Source: a virus
Virus record (IMG/VR): IMGVR_UViG_3300019776_000339
Location: 1-26,559 of that record
DNA length: 26,559 nucleotides
Reading direction: 5' to 3' (one strand)
In this document: positions 7,080-14,580 of the stretch, piece after piece
How positions within the stretch are numbered: position 1 is the stretch's first letter
Layout of the letters: each line of letters begins with the position of its first letter
Position numbers and translations under genes: made by a program
The notes under the pieces: generated by a model
Database searches by the model: none
The model's input: only the letters and a program-made list of their open reading frames with translations
What the model was told of the DNA's origin: nothing

Positions 7080-7474
7080 GCGATCACCTTCAGTTTGTTA
7101 CCCGCAATGAATGGACAATCGGGTTCCGGTAGCACCAGTTCATCTTCCACCGCTTCCACCGTGTCGGAATCCGCACGATGGATGGTCATGCACAACGCGT
7201 CTGTCAACGCCAGCACGGCGCGCTTTGTGCCCGGTTTGCTGCATAGCAAGAACGGCCCTGTCAACGTCTGCACCCCGTCGTCTGTGGTAACGGCCACCGT
7301 GCCGTAGACCACCATGTAAAAATGTTCTTTTTTGTGGACTTTGCCGACAATAACCGCACCTGCGGGTCGCCACACCTGACGGCAGTACATGCCACCGTGG
7401 AAGATGTGTTCAGTCGGCAGTTCCAACTGCGGGCATTCCAGAATCTCCTTCTGGAGTTGAACCACGGCGTTCAT
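7076..7474 (-). CDS. Cupin-like phage protein (132 aa)
   Basis: The start is ATG 7472-7474, overlapping the preceding stop (ATGA); the longer frame adds only seven residues. The product is a small beta-rich protein resembling a single cupin: HGGMYCRQVWRPAGAVIVGK, then VHKKEHFYMVVYGTVAVTTDDG and LTGPFLLCSKPGTKRAVLAL. The HxxxEH group sits where the metal ligands of cupin motif 1 would be, although the spacing is not canonical. Similar proteins are frequent in the structural region of phages of Proteobacteria. Whether it binds metal or is an adaptor in the virion is unknown. Confidence 0.65.
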   Translation of the reverse strand: MNAVVQLQKEILECPQLELPTEHIFHGGMYCRQVWRPAGAVIVGKVHKKEHFYMVVYGTVAVTTDDGVQTLTGPFLLCSKPGTKRAVLALTDALCMTIHRADSDTVEAVEDELVLPEPDCPFIAGNKLKVIA

Positions 7475-7806
7475 GTGATCTCCCGACCGCTGCATCGAAT
7501 GGTGATGGCAGAGGATGCACTGGCGACGGTGCTGATGAACCCCGACGATGCCAGCGCATGACCCACGATCTCCGGGAAGGTGTACGTCTCACCTGCCTGA
7601 AGCGATTTCGTCTTCACAATCAAGTTCTGGTTACCCGCAGAGTCTGCACCCGTCACCAGGTTGACCGACAATGTGACAGTACCACCACTGGTGTTGGTGG
7701 CTGTGAACTTGTCGATGATCGCGATCACGCTTGTCGCGGTGTATTGCGTGGTCTGCGTGTTCTCCGCAACCTTCGCTGGGATCAGGACTCTGACCGAAAC
7801 GCTCAT
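7471..7806 (-). CDS. Small beta-rich virion-like protein (111 aa)
   Basis: The product is rich in Thr, Ser, Val and Ala and lacks charged helices: TSVIAIIDKFTATNTSGGTV, KTKSLQAGETYTFPEIVGHA and the end SAITIRCSGREIT. The pattern KSL..GETY.FPE.VGH.L...G.IST.A......I..SGREI is one I recognise from small proteins near fibre genes in phages. It looks like a small beta-sandwich, and a virion decoration or tail adaptor role is likely but unproven. It has ATGA overlaps with the genes on both sides. Confidence 0.65.
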   Translation of the reverse strand: MSVSVRVLIPAKVAENTQTTQYTATSVIAIIDKFTATNTSGGTVTLSVNLVTGADSAGNQNLIVKTKSLQAGETYTFPEIVGHALASSGFISTVASASSAITIRCSGREIT

Positions 7807-8054
7807 TTAAGCACCTTGACGAAGATGAAGAACATTATGGTAGCCAGCGCCCATGCGCCCATGCCTCGATTGATCCACATATCCACCTTGCGCTCCAGCG
7901 CGTGTAGCGCTTTCTCGTGGACGGCGACATTGGTTTCGCAATTTCCGATCCGTTCGCCTTGAGTGTTCTGTCGCTCCTCGAAGACGATGAGTTTCTGGAT
8001 GGCCTCGGTGAGCCGGTCAACCTTGACTTCAATACGCTTGAGATCGTCTTCCAT
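7803..8054 (-). CDS. XhlA-like coiled-coil protein with C-terminal membrane helix (83 aa)
   Basis: The chosen start, ATG 8052-8054, lies 4 bases after the fibre stop; a longer frame would overlap the fibre gene. The product begins MEDDLKRIEVKVDRLTEAIQ, a coiled coil with heptad Leu/Ile/Val, and ends with a hydrophobic helix (GAWALATIMFFIFVKVL) followed by Lys. This soluble coiled coil plus C-terminal membrane anchor resembles XhlA-type holin-accessory proteins. The gene is far from the holin/endolysin pair, so a lysis role is uncertain, and a virion membrane-contact role is also possible. Confidence 0.65.
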   Translation of the reverse strand: MEDDLKRIEVKVDRLTEAIQKLIVFEERQNTQGERIGNCETNVAVHEKALHALERKVDMWINRGMGAWALATIMFFIFVKVLK

Positions 8055-8058
8055 GTTG

Positions 8059-9321
8059 TCAGAGCCAGATGCAGTAAAGGTATAGATCCCAGTACGTGGT
8101 GCCGATGTTGTTGTTGCCACCCGTACCGTTTTTGAACGGCAAGTTTGGAGTCGCGCTGTATTGGCTATACCCGACCGTAGTGGCGTTGGCCCATGTAGCC
8201 ACGGCAGAACCGGTTACGGTGCTGGTAGTGAAACTGACCTCGTCGCCCGTGGAGTAGGATGCATCGACCGTTCCACCCGGCGCAGCTGTGGCGTTGCGCC
8301 GTATGCCTGCGCGAACCATGTCGGGGATGCGAGGGCCACCGTGCGCCACACTGACACTGCCACTAGTGGCCGGCAATGCCTGAATCGTGGACGCAAACCG
8401 AGTCACCGCGCCGTTCATCAGCAAGAAACCCGATCCGGCGCGGATGTCCAACTGTCCCGTGTTGGTTAGGCGCAGTCGAGAACTTGCTCCCGACTGCACA
8501 ACATCCAGTTGCGCGTTGCCCGATCCAGCAGCGCCCGAGTTCGTCAAACTGTAGGTGTTGCTGTTGTTGCTGTTCCACAGCGCCACCGAGTTGCCGCCAT
8601 CGACTCGGATGTTGCCGTTAACGTGAAGTTTCTCCGACGCCGGTATTGCCACGTTGATGCCGACGTTCCCGGCAGAAGAGCAGTTGAATCGGTCTGTGTA
8701 CGACACACCCGTGCCGGTGCCGAGACTGAACTGCGATGCGCGAAGGTACAAGGGCTGGGCACTGGTCTGCGACGCATCCTGTGTGTCCACCATGGCACCG
8801 GAGCCTGCGCCAAACGAGTTGCCGTCGCGAAAGATTATGTGAGCGTTGGCGGCAGCTCGTGCGTGAAGTATCCCAGCCGGTGACGTAATGGTCGCACCAA
8901 GCCCAAGACCTGTTGTGGTAAACCTGTAAAGTTCCGAGCCAACGAGAGAGACGGCCAGACTTGAGCCGGGAAAATAGATGCCTGTGTTGGTCTGCGCAGA
9001 TGACACAACCGCAGGCGCGGCGGCTGTGCCTGATCCAAACGATGGGACGTTGTTGATGATGTTGTCCACGGTCCAGATATCCACATCGGTGGCCGTGGTC
9101 AGTTTCAACTTGTACGACACGCCTGTACCTAACCAGACACTAGCCTCACCTCGAGAGTCCAGAATGACCGGGTTGGCGTTTTGCGTACCCTGTCCAGCAT
9201 CGGTGTATGTCGGCGTAAGCGTGGTGGTCCCGGCGAGATAGGAGTAGAGTTTCCCGCCCACCAACGGATTGCCGTTGATGTCGAAGAACTGAATCTTGGG
9301 ATTCGGGGTCAGGGTAGCCAT
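8059..9321 (-). CDS. Tail fibre protein, probable receptor-binding (420 aa)
   Basis: The N-terminal 100 residues (PKIQFFDINGNPLVGGKLYS, then AGTTTLTPTYTDAG, NANPVILDSRGEASVWLG and YKLKL) form the virion-attachment domain found in many podovirus fibre and tailspike proteins. The middle is Gly/Ser/Asn/Thr-rich with NVGINVAIPASEKLHVNGNI, a motif common in trimeric fibre shafts. The C-terminal 110 residues, ending TYWDLYLYCIWL, are aromatic at the tip and are the likely receptor-contacting part. There is no chaperone domain or catalytic motif. It follows the S74 fibre gene by 3 bases. The host receptor cannot be inferred. Confidence 0.8.
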   Translation of the reverse strand: MATLTPNPKIQFFDINGNPLVGGKLYSYLAGTTTLTPTYTDAGQGTQNANPVILDSRGEASVWLGTGVSYKLKLTTATDVDIWTVDNIINNVPSFGSGTAAAPAVVSSAQTNTGIYFPGSSLAVSLVGSELYRFTTTGLGLGATITSPAGILHARAAANAHIIFRDGNSFGAGSGAMVDTQDASQTSAQPLYLRASQFSLGTGTGVSYTDRFNCSSAGNVGINVAIPASEKLHVNGNIRVDGGNSVALWNSNNSNTYSLTNSGAAGSGNAQLDVVQSGASSRLRLTNTGQLDIRAGSGFLLMNGAVTRFASTIQALPATSGSVSVAHGGPRIPDMVRAGIRRNATAAPGGTVDASYSTGDEVSFTTSTVTGSAVATWANATTVGYSQYSATPNLPFKNGTGGNNNIGTTYWDLYLYCIWL

Positions 9322-9324
9322 GCG

Positions 9325-10629
9325 CTATTTGATCCTTTCATAGAGTTTCCCCACACTGGCCCAGAGTTCCTCAATAAGAACCTGCTGTTCCTGGATCGCG
9401 TTGACCAAGACAGGAACAAGACTCTCGCCATTGTACTTAAGATTCTCCGAATCTTCGGCATTGATGATGACCGGCGAATCGCCTTCCAGTTTCAAAATGT
9501 CCTGCGCCTTGAAGCCATATCGCACTCGACCGTTTGTCTCGTCCGAATCGCGGGACTTGCGAAACTGAAACGCAACTGGCCTCAGTTTGTTGACGAACTC
9601 CAGACCGTGGGGAACACGTGCGAAGTTGATCTTGTCGCGGGCATCGGAAGTGACAGTCCATGCGACCTGCACATAGGCGTCCGTCACAGCAGCATGGCCC
9701 ATCACCACTCGATTATCCTGAGTTGTGACGTTGAACACGGGATCGTACACACCCGCAGCTGTTACAGGTGCAGCACCAAAATTGCCCGCTCCCGTGGTCA
9801 CATTTCGGAGCGCATCTGAACCAATCGCCGTGTTGTAATTACCGGTCGCGTTGTAAAGTGCTTGGTAACCTACTGCCGTGCTTCGCGTACCCGTGACGCT
9901 AGTGGACAGTGATTCGGTGCCTATTGCCGTGTTATTTGCGCCTGTGGTGTTGCTGACAAGTGTTCGATATCCGTTGGCGACATTGCCGTTACCTTGCGTG
10001 TTGGCAACAAGGCAATTTTGCCCAACAGCAACATTCTGATAACCCGTGCCGTTGTTCACCAGCGCATACCGTCCCACGGCAGTGTTCTCGTTGCCCGTGG
10101 TGTTGTTGGCAAGCGCCACAGATCCAACTGCTGTGTTTCGCGCACCCGTGGTGTTGAGGTTAAGTGCGCCGTAACCCAGGGCCGTGTTCTCGTCACCCGT
10201 GGTGTTGACGGGCAGTGCAATTGCGCCCACTGCCGTGTTTGTACTTACACCACCCGCACCACGCCCCACGGTGAGACCTTCCGCGACCAGTTTGCTCAGT
10301 ACGGCGGGGCCGAAGAATGAGACGACCGAGTCTGGCTCAAACTGAGGTAGAACCTCTATCTCCTGACGCAGCACATCGATCTGCTGCTGGAGTTCATTGA
10401 GGAATGACGATGGTGTGCTGGATACATCGTCGAATTCCTTGGCGATCTCCGAATCACTGGCGATCTGCGACGGGGGGCCAAGTTGCAGATCGTCCAGCGT
10501 CACGTTGTTGGTGCCGCCGCCTGTCAGTTGGAACAGGTTGAAGAAGAACCGATACCACTCGCGGGTAATGGTGCCGGTGGTCAGATCGACCAGGGGCACA
10601 CGCGGTGGTGTGATCGTGGTGTTAGACAT
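9325..10629 (-). CDS. Fibre protein with YadA-like repeats and peptidase S74 chaperone
   Basis: The 434-residue product has three parts. Residues 1-125 begin with a VPLVDLTTGTITREWYRFFF attachment-like region and a short coiled coil near 76-93. Residues about 126-285 hold eight to nine repeats of roughly 16 residues with the pattern NTTGxxNTAxGxxAL, like the left-handed beta-roll of YadA head domains. Residues about 327-434 (TSDARDK, FVNKLRPVAFQF, YGFKAQDI, then a C-terminal coiled coil) form the intramolecular chaperone of endosialidases, peptidase S74. Ser328 and Asp329 correspond to the conserved self-cleavage residues, so the chaperone is probably released after trimer folding. The start overlaps the gp10-like gene by 8 bases. 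Confidence 0.85.
   Translation of the reverse strand: MSNTTITPPRVPLVDLTTGTITREWYRFFFNLFQLTGGGTNNVTLDDLQLGPPSQIASDSEIAKEFDDVSSTPSSFLNELQQQIDVLRQEIEVLPQFEPDSVVSFFGPAVLSKLVAEGLTVGRGAGGVSTNTAVGAIALPVNTTGDENTALGYGALNLNTTGARNTAVGSVALANNTTGNENTAVGRYALVNNGTGYQNVAVGQNCLVANTQGNGNVANGYRTLVSNTTGANNTAIGTESLSTSVTGTRSTAVGYQALYNATGNYNTAIGSDALRNVTTGAGNFGAAPVTAAGVYDPVFNVTTQDNRVVMGHAAVTDAYVQVAWTVTSDARDKINFARVPHGLEFVNKLRPVAFQFRKSRDSDETNGRVRYGFKAQDILKLEGDSPVIINAEDSENLKYNGESLVPVLVNAIQEQQVLIEELWASVGKLYERIK
9775..10254 (-). repeat. In-frame degenerate tandem repeats of about 48 bases (fibre shaft)
   Basis: The DNA encoding residues 126-285 of the S74 fibre consists of eight to nine imperfect units of about 48-51 bases, each coding for an NTTG...NTA.G..AL-like segment. 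One unit (residues 195-212) is the most diverged. Units similar at DNA level allow expansion or contraction of the shaft by recombination. Confidence 0.8.
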
Positions 10630-12052
10630 CAGTCGGTCGCAGATGCAGTTCCGCGCCCATGATTGCCAGTTTCACGGGGTCAGAACAGGATATCTCATAG
10701 ACACGATCCCGAGACTTCATGGTCATGCCCAACCGACGCCAAAACACCCGAGTCTGCGTTGTGCCCATGGCACCCAGCGAACGCCAATGCTCACTGGACC
10801 ACGTGTGCCCACCATCGTCTGACCAACGCAGCATAACTTGCGGATTGGACCCCTGACCCGTAGCCAATCCAACCCCGACCTCACAGTCCAGTTGCAGCGA
10901 GTCATGAATGGTGCGAACAAGCGTGTTTTGCCCCGGCGGAAGTGCGCGCCATGCCCGAAGACACACTTGCTGGAAGGCGTCGTCGGCATAGACGTTCATG
11001 TCGTAAGCGTACAGGCGTCCGAGTTGGTAGTCGCCGACGATCACCTCGTTGTTGAACACCATCTGGCAATTGCTGCGGTGGCGACCGAAGCCGGGGGACA
11101 TCCAGCGCCCCCGCTCATGCCACTGCTGGGTAGAGACATCGTAAACCCATGTCGCCTCGGCAGACGGGAACGACAGTACGTAGAACGCATGACCGTCCTG
11201 CTGATAGGTGTAGGCAATCGCATCCGACAGTGTCGGGTACTGCTGGATCTGCCATTCCATCGCATGAGTGCTGATGCGCTGACCAGTGTAACCATTGGAG
11301 CGATAGACGATCCCGCGCCCGCGAGTGTCGGAGCCTAGCCAGAAGATGCCGTTATCAAGTCGGGCAACAGAATAGGTGGCCGCACAGCCGATCTCGTTGA
11401 ATGCGCCCTGGATGCGTTCCAGCGGAAAATCGGCATTTCCCGAGTTATACCAGACTTCTACCGAGTTTTCACCAAAGAGCCAGACTTCGCGATGGTCAAC
11501 GATCATGCTGACCAGATCATCCGGTGACCCTTCGACGCTGGCGAAGTCCAGTGGATCCACCGAGGTGCCGTCGAGCAGCGATGTCACCCACAGCCGCTGA
11601 CTGTTGGGTTGGATGAACACGAAGTACCCATCCAGATATCCAACAACAATCGCACCGGGGAAATCCGGATCGCTGATGGGTGCGAACACGCCCGTACTGG
11701 CGTTGTAGATGTACCCGCCGAAGTTTGCCGCGATGAACAACTGGGTGCCATTGTCCACCATGCTCACCGGACCAGACCCGGACACGGTGCCGATGAGCGT
11801 AGTGGAATAATCCGAAGCCATGCGGTACAGGGATGAGCCGGACACCACGTATGCAAAGTCGCCGAACGCCCACAATCCCCGCACAGGCCCAACACCAACT
11901 ATCGCCACTCGACGCAACCCCGGCGCTCGAGTCAGGTACGCTGGCTCTTTGCCACCCTGCGGCACGATCTCCGGGTACAGGTTTACCATCCGATCCGCCG
12001 CCGCATTGGTGCTGCGGGCCAGATAGGATGCGCCAAGGATCGGCGTCTTCAC
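10622..12052 (-). CDS. P22 gp10-like packaged-DNA stabilisation (head closure) protein
   Basis: The 476-residue product starts with GTG 12050-12052, immediately after the stop of the gp4-like gene. It begins MKTPILGASYLARSTNAAAD and DRMVNLYPEIVP, then GKEPAYLTRAPGL, the hallmark of P22 gp10-type hub proteins. Repeated beta-hairpin segments such as GLWAFGDFAYVVSGSSLYRM, GYLDGYFVFI and GENSVEVWYN fit a propeller-like fold. In P22 this protein binds below gp4 on the portal ring, seals the packaged head and supports the tail needle and tailspikes. The gene order after gp4 supports this. Length is close to P22 gp10. Confidence 0.85.
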   Translation of the reverse strand: MKTPILGASYLARSTNAAADRMVNLYPEIVPQGGKEPAYLTRAPGLRRVAIVGVGPVRGLWAFGDFAYVVSGSSLYRMASDYSTTLIGTVSGSGPVSMVDNGTQLFIAANFGGYIYNASTGVFAPISDPDFPGAIVVGYLDGYFVFIQPNSQRLWVTSLLDGTSVDPLDFASVEGSPDDLVSMIVDHREVWLFGENSVEVWYNSGNADFPLERIQGAFNEIGCAATYSVARLDNGIFWLGSDTRGRGIVYRSNGYTGQRISTHAMEWQIQQYPTLSDAIAYTYQQDGHAFYVLSFPSAEATWVYDVSTQQWHERGRWMSPGFGRHRSNCQMVFNNEVIVGDYQLGRLYAYDMNVYADDAFQQVCLRAWRALPPGQNTLVRTIHDSLQLDCEVGVGLATGQGSNPQVMLRWSDDGGHTWSSEHWRSLGAMGTTQTRVFWRRLGMTMKSRDRVYEISCSDPVKLAIMGAELHLRPTDV

Positions 12053-12763
12053 TTAGAAGTTTCCGCTATAAATGTTGTAGCGAGGCCGAGTCGCCAGGAT
12101 TGCGAACGGCATGGACATCACACCATCGGAGGCATTGATGCGCTTCAGGTTGCGCTTGGATGCCATGGCGATGCGCGACACCGTGGGCGTGGGTTCGACG
12201 CCAAACTCAGGTGCCATCTCGCAGGCCAGGTTGTACCGGAACGCCCGCAGATAACCCGGCGGGAAGGCTATCGTGGTCGTCAGCGTCGCAGGCTGCGTAA
12301 GTTCCTCCACCGAGATGAAGTGCCACTCCAGTGCCCTTGTGGGCACCGGGTAGACGTACATCTCGATGTCAGGGTAGGTCATGTTCAGCCACAGCACCTG
12401 CGGATAGCTGCTCGTGACTGTCTTGAGCGCGATACCGTCGTACTGCTGCTGATTGATGATCTTGATCCCGAAGCTTAAGCCCGAGGCGGGATCTTTGAAG
12501 TAAGTGGAGTCGTCCACCTGCACCGGGCGCAGACCGATGAAGTTGCCCGATGGTCCGAGTGTTCGACTGATTGTGTTGGCAGGCCACGTGAACGTCTGGT
12601 CCTGCGTAGAAAAGATCATCAGGCGCTCGGTCGTCCATGACTCGATCATCTCGTTCATGGCGAACAGCCCGTCCTGCGCAGTCTCTGCGGACGCGACTTC
12701 GCCCTCGGCCAACTGGCCTAAGAGGCGAAGAGAGCCTTCAATCAGTTCTATCGCGGTTGTCAT
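12053..12763 (-). CDS. P22 gp4-like portal adaptor (tail accessory) protein
   Basis: The 236-residue product begins MTTAIELIEGSLRLLGQLAE, with EVASAETAQDGLFAMNEMIE and SWTTERLMIF following. This helical start is characteristic of the gp4-type head-completion adaptor of P22-like phages, which joins the portal ring after packaging and prepares binding of gp10. The central part is mainly beta (YPQVLWLNMTYPDIEMYVYP) and the C-terminus is helical (AFRYNLACEMAPEFG, then MASKRNLKRIN). P22 gp4 is smaller (about 166 residues) and has muralytic activity; I see no residues that would assign it here. It overlaps the preceding 53-residue gene by 26 bases and abuts the gp10-like gene. Confidence 0.78.
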   Translation of the reverse strand: MTTAIELIEGSLRLLGQLAEGEVASAETAQDGLFAMNEMIESWTTERLMIFSTQDQTFTWPANTISRTLGPSGNFIGLRPVQVDDSTYFKDPASGLSFGIKIINQQQYDGIALKTVTSSYPQVLWLNMTYPDIEMYVYPVPTRALEWHFISVEELTQPATLTTTIAFPPGYLRAFRYNLACEMAPEFGVEPTPTVSRIAMASKRNLKRINASDGVMSMPFAILATRPRYNIYSGNF

Positions 12764-12899
12764 TACGTCCCTTGCGCAGAGCGTTCTTCACAACCGTAGG
12801 GTCGAAGTCTTCCCACCCCACCTTGCGATCCTGTTCTGCCTCTTCTTCAGAGATAGCGACCTTGGTGCCGTGCTGCGGGTGTCTCAGGTATATGACCAT
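12738..12899 (-). CDS. Conserved small phage protein, HP-HGTK motif (53 aa)
   Basis: The start is taken at ATG 12897-12899. The longer frame from 12956 would run through the end of the previous gene and the hairpin. The 53-residue product, MVIYLRHPQHGTKVAISEEE followed by AEQDRKVGWEDFDP, has a pattern I recognise from short proteins in podovirus structural clusters (IY.RHP.HGTK.A..E.EA......GWE..DP). Function is unknown. The C-terminus is basic and polar. The Shine-Dalgarno-like AGGAGAGGAGG lies mostly on the far side of the hairpin at 12905-12926, so translation may depend on hairpin state or coupling. Confidence 0.65.
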   Translation of the reverse strand: MVIYLRHPQHGTKVAISEEEAEQDRKVGWEDFDPTVVKNALRKGRNDNRDRTD

Positions 12900-12904
12900 A
12901 GAAT

Positions 12905-12926
12905 GGAGGGGGCCGAAGCCCCCTCC
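12905..12926 (-). terminator. UUCG-loop hairpin after the coat/decoration genes
   Basis: On the minus strand a perfect 9-bp stem (GGAGGGGGC / GCCCCCTCC) closes a TTCG tetraloop through a C-G pair, the exceptionally stable C(UUCG)G form. It begins 5 bases after the TAA of the decoration-like gene (12932-12934) and ends 5 bases before the next start codon. The downstream bases (ATTCTATGG) contain no U-tract, so it is not a standard rho-independent terminator. It may be a partial terminator, an mRNA 3' end stabiliser for the abundant capsid transcript, or a translational block for the next gene. Confidence 0.5.
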
Positions 12927-12931
12927 TCTCC

Positions 12932-13342
12932 TTAGGCGATACGATACAGTTGCCACGCTCCCGCGCCGGTCTTACGGGCTTGGAAGCGCGCACTGGTGGA
13001 CAGCGCCACGGTTACGGAACCACCACCGGTTACCGTCCAACCAGTATTGGTGACCACAGTAATGGCGTTGGTGGCGTTAGTGTTGATGATGACGAACTCA
13101 AAGGCCACGTTGGGCTTTTCACCCATTGCCTGATAGGCCGTCTCCAGCGCCAACACAGTGGGCAGCGTGAAGTTGATGGCACCGCCAGGGTTGCCGATGA
13201 ACAGTGCAGTACCCGCCAGTTGCGCTGCAGTGGGCGCTGGGTCAGTCGTAAAAGAAACAGGAGTACTTTGGATATAGAAGTTGGGATTGCTATCACTACC
13301 GTCACCAACCTGATAACCAGATCCGGCTACAGGAAAAGCCAT
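12932..13342 (-). CDS. Probable capsid decoration or accessory protein (136 aa)
   Basis: The start at 13340-13342 has an AAGGAA ribosome binding site. The product is Gly/Ala/Thr/Asn-rich and mostly beta (VAFEFVIINTNATNAITVVT, GWTVTGGGSVTVALSTS, ARFQARKTGAGAWQLYRIA). The C-terminal pattern FxARKTGxGAWxLYRIA recalls small head-fibre or decoration proteins encoded next to phage coat genes. It lies 20 bases downstream of the coat gene and is followed directly by the UUCG hairpin, consistent with a high-copy virion component co-expressed with coat. No direct motif proves the role. Confidence 0.65.
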   Translation of the reverse strand: MAFPVAGSGYQVGDGSDSNPNFYIQSTPVSFTTDPAPTAAQLAGTALFIGNPGGAINFTLPTVLALETAYQAMGEKPNVAFEFVIINTNATNAITVVTNTGWTVTGGGSVTVALSTSARFQARKTGAGAWQLYRIA

Positions 13343-13362
13343 GATTCAGTTCCTTGTAAAAG

Positions 13363-14568
13363 TTAGCCCCAAATCCGGCAAGCCATCGGGGGACGGATGA
13401 CGCTGTAGCCGTACAGTACATCGACACGACACGGCATCCTGTCGTTGTTGATGTCGTACTGCCGCACGATCCGCAGCGAGATGCCGTTGTAGACCTGACG
13501 CGAAGCCATGTCTACGCCCTGCGGCAGGAGCAGGTCGGCGGTGGCAAACGTGATCGCGTCCTTGTGGAACACCAGGTTCTGCGGATAGGCGGTGGAGGCA
13601 GCACCAAGCCACGTTACCGCAGCACTACTGGCCGGGAACGAATCCACGGTAGCCAGTGCGTTGGTTGCCGTGAAGATCGCAGGGCTAACCGTCACCGTGG
13701 CCGCACCGCCAGCGGTAGCCGTGGTGTCGCTGGTCACAACAAACTGCTGGAGTGAACCCGTCGATTCACGAGTCTGCGGGTTGACCGAGAACACGCTGGC
13801 GACAGTGAACACCTCACCGGCACGAATCGTGGCGTTGGCACCCAGACCCGTGAGAGCGATCTGGTTGGCACCCTGAGTCGTAACCGCAGCGGAGGTCGTG
13901 CCGTTGGTCCTGGTACCCGTAGTCAGGAGTTTGACCGACTGCGACATGGCGATTTCTTCAAACCCGAGGACACCTTCACCCATCATGCCGTTCTTGAACT
14001 GACGGCTGATGGTGTTGGTGGGGTTGAAGAAACCCTTCATGCCTTCGACCAGACCGGCGTTGGCAGCAGGGTTGACCACCGCGTAACGGGGACTCATGAC
14101 AGCAGCGGACTCGTTCAACTTCTGTTGGGCTTGCAGCAGCACCAGAGAAGAGGCCGGAGTCGTGCCAGGGGTACCCACGGACTGAAACATGCTGCGGAAG
14201 GAGTTTGCCACGTCCGAGTCGATAGCCGCCGCGAGCTGCGAGATACGAGGCTTGAGAACACGGTCGGCAAAGTCGTCCAACTGCATCGTGAGTTCAGCAG
14301 TGGTGAAGTTCACACCCACATGCTTCTGGCTGGAAACGGACAGCGAGGTGAACTGTTCGTTGTCGTCCTGCACTTGCAGGGCGGCACCGTCGGTCACCAG
14401 CGCCCGGTCGGGCAGGCGGATACGCAGCGTGGAGCCGATCTTGGCTCCCTCGACCGCGAACGAGTCGTCGTACTGTCTGTTGCAATTTCGGGTGATCACC
14501 AGTTGGTTCTCGAGGATGTCGAGAGCCTTACGGGTGATCATGTCAATGGTAAGCAGGCTATTAGCCAT
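13363..14568 (-). CDS. Major capsid (coat) protein, P22 gp5-like
   Basis: The 401-residue product follows a TGAGGAA ribosome binding site and the scaffold gene by 12 bases. The N-terminus (MANSLLTIDMITRKALDILE), then QYDDSFAVEGAKIGSTLRIR, VGVNFTTAELTMQLDDFADR and LKPRISQLAAAIDSD, is the recognisable pattern of the P22 coat family, a HK97-fold protein that assembles on scaffold. A Gly/Thr-rich region near residues 215-330 corresponds to the region where P22 coat carries its inserted domain. The C-terminus ends RVDVLYGYSVIRPPMACRIWG, also typical of this family. Length is near the 430 residues of P22 coat. Confidence 0.9.
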   Translation of the reverse strand: MANSLLTIDMITRKALDILENQLVITRNCNRQYDDSFAVEGAKIGSTLRIRLPDRALVTDGAALQVQDDNEQFTSLSVSSQKHVGVNFTTAELTMQLDDFADRVLKPRISQLAAAIDSDVANSFRSMFQSVGTPGTTPASSLVLLQAQQKLNESAAVMSPRYAVVNPAANAGLVEGMKGFFNPTNTISRQFKNGMMGEGVLGFEEIAMSQSVKLLTTGTRTNGTTSAAVTTQGANQIALTGLGANATIRAGEVFTVASVFSVNPQTRESTGSLQQFVVTSDTTATAGGAATVTVSPAIFTATNALATVDSFPASSAAVTWLGAASTAYPQNLVFHKDAITFATADLLLPQGVDMASRQVYNGISLRIVRQYDINNDRMPCRVDVLYGYSVIRPPMACRIWG

Positions 14569-14580
14569 GTCAATTCCTCA

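Noticed and set aside
8059-8140. Possible diversity-generating retroelement variable region (Asn-rich codons near the fibre end)
   Set aside because: The C-terminal NNN stretch recalls AAC-rich variable repeats of BPP-1, but no second copy of the segment and no reverse transcriptase frame are present in the window.
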